DNA from: an uncultured Veillonella sp.
GTDB taxonomy: Bacteria; Bacillota; Negativicutes; Veillonellales; Veillonellaceae
Length of the DNA: 23,810 nt
Assembly: GCF_900545795.1 (NCBI RefSeq)
Contig: NZ_URAR01000025.1
Coordinates: 1 to 23,810, forward strand
Direction of reading: 5' to 3'
The notes under the pieces were generated by a model. The model searched no databases and had not been told where the DNA came from. It worked only from the letters and a program-made list of their open reading frames with translations. The first letter of the stretch is position 1. Each line of letters opens with the position of its first letter. Made by a program: the position numbers and the translations under genes. Of this stretch, positions 23,292 to 23,810 are shown in pieces.

Positions 23292-23314
23292 GTATTTCAA
23301 TATCAAATACATTA
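23288..23314 (+). promoter_or_regulatory. Inverted repeat overlapping the -10 and start region (candidate operator)
   Basis: TAATGTATTT (23288-23297) and AAATACATTA (23305-23314) are perfect 10-bp inverted arms around a 7-nt centre. The left arm overlaps the -10 hexamer and the centre covers the expected transcription start. I do not recognise it as a known operator type. Confidence 0.6.
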
Positions 23315-23341
23315 ATCGTAAAATAGAGGGGAGAGAGCTCT

Positions 23342-23810
23342 ATGAATCAAAAGACATTACCAGTTACTGCTGAAGAGTTAGCAGCCATTATAAAAGAATA
23401 TCCTACACCATTTCATATGTACGATGCTAAAGGCATTGTAGAGAATATTCGTGAATTTATTTCGGCCTTTTCTTGGGTACCTAATTTTAAAAATTACTTT
23501 GCTGTAAAAGCTACACCAAATCCTTATATTTTAAGACTCTTACAAAATGAAGGAGTAGGTGCCGATTGCTCTTCAATAGCTGAATTAGTACTATGCGAAA
23601 AAGTTGGTATTACAGGGGATAATATTATTTTTACTTCCAATGATACTCCTTATGAAGAATTCCAAAAAGCCTTTGAGTTGGGAGCTATTATTAATCTAGA
23701 TGACATTACTCATATCCAATATATTGAAGCACGTCGTCCGTTGCCTGAACGCATTTGCTTCCGCTACAATCCAGGCTCTTTAAAAGAAGGTGGCAACACC
23801 ATTATCGGCC
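23342..23810 (+). CDS. lysA: Diaminopimelate decarboxylase-like PLP enzyme (5' part)
   Basis: The frame is open to the window edge, giving 156 complete codons of an expected ~420. The fold-type III PLP decarboxylase pattern is clear: PTPFHMYD (21-28), YFAVKATPNPYIL (52-64) with PLP-binding Lys56, GVGADCSSIAELVL, a FTSNDTP segment, INLDD, and FRYNPG near the edge. This variant most resembles diaminopimelate decarboxylase, the last step of lysine synthesis and a branch point of peptidoglycan precursor supply. A related carboxynorspermidine or ornithine decarboxylase is not excluded without the C-terminus. AGGGGAG (23327-23333) sets the ATG. It has its own promoter and candidate operator. Confidence 0.82.
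   Translation, partial: MNQKTLPVTAEELAAIIKEYPTPFHMYDAKGIVENIREFISAFSWVPNFKNYFAVKATPNPYILRLLQNEGVGADCSSIAELVLCEKVGITGDNIIFTSNDTPYEEFQKAFELGAIINLDDITHIQYIEARRPLPERICFRYNPGSLKEGGNTIIG

Noticed and set aside
23292..23341. Lysine riboswitch before lysA
   Set aside because: Only about 45 nt lie between the transcription start and the ATG, far below the size needed.

Overview
The window is a dense run of bacterial housekeeping genes, all on the + strand, from an AT-rich member of the Bacillota. The order priA-def-fmt-DUF116-rsmB-rlmN-stp-prkC-rsgA-rpe is a classic Firmicute arrangement. Combined with an AMIN-domain cell wall amidase, a CIRCE-controlled groESL and a PdtaS-like/ANTAR two-component pair, it points to a Negativicute, most likely Veillonella or a close relative. 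That placement is an inference from gene order, codon style and protein character, not from a database search. I see no mobile element, tRNA, rRNA, CRISPR array or sign of recent transfer.

Layout. (1) 1-9091: a translation, RNA-modification and signalling operon. It starts with the last codons of priA, then peptide deformylase, Met-tRNA formyltransferase, a membrane-anchored Cys-rich DUF116 protein, rRNA methyltransferases RsmB and RlmN, the PP2C phosphatase / PASTA kinase pair, the ribosome-assembly GTPase RsgA and ribulose-phosphate epimerase. Genes overlap or lie within 36 nt of each other. (2) 9225-12208: a hairpin terminator directly against the acpS ribosome binding site, then acpS, a fused NAD(P)HX epimerase/dehydratase, and a predicted lipoprotein carrying a ComEC-like metallo-beta-lactamase domain, closed by a strong terminator. 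(3) 12447-14314: an AMIN/Amidase_3 cell wall amidase and a GerMN-domain lipoprotein with their own extended -10 promoter and terminator. (4) 14316-18524: thiL followed by the t6A tRNA-modification genes tsaE, tsaB and tsaD with rimI between them. (5) 18735-20999: a HisKA_2 sensor kinase and an ANTAR RNA-binding response regulator. (6) 21003-23189: groES-groEL with a sigma-A promoter, perfect CIRCE operator and terminator. (7) 23262-end: promoter, a 10-bp inverted repeat over the -10/start region, and the first 156 codons of a diaminopimelate-decarboxylase-like gene.

Functionally the genes tie together initiation of protein synthesis (def, fmt), ribosome maturation (rsmB, rlmN, rsgA), muropeptide sensing (stp/prkC), tRNA decoding fidelity (tsaE/B/D) and protein folding (groESL). 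No large unknown system is visible. The points most worth a second look are regulatory RNA structures (acpS leader, response-regulator leader, groEL and amidase start regions), undescribed operator-like palindromes (lysA, thiL), the orphan DUF116 protein inside a translation operon, the secreted ComEC-like hydrolase, and the ANTAR pair, whose RNA targets are not evident here.
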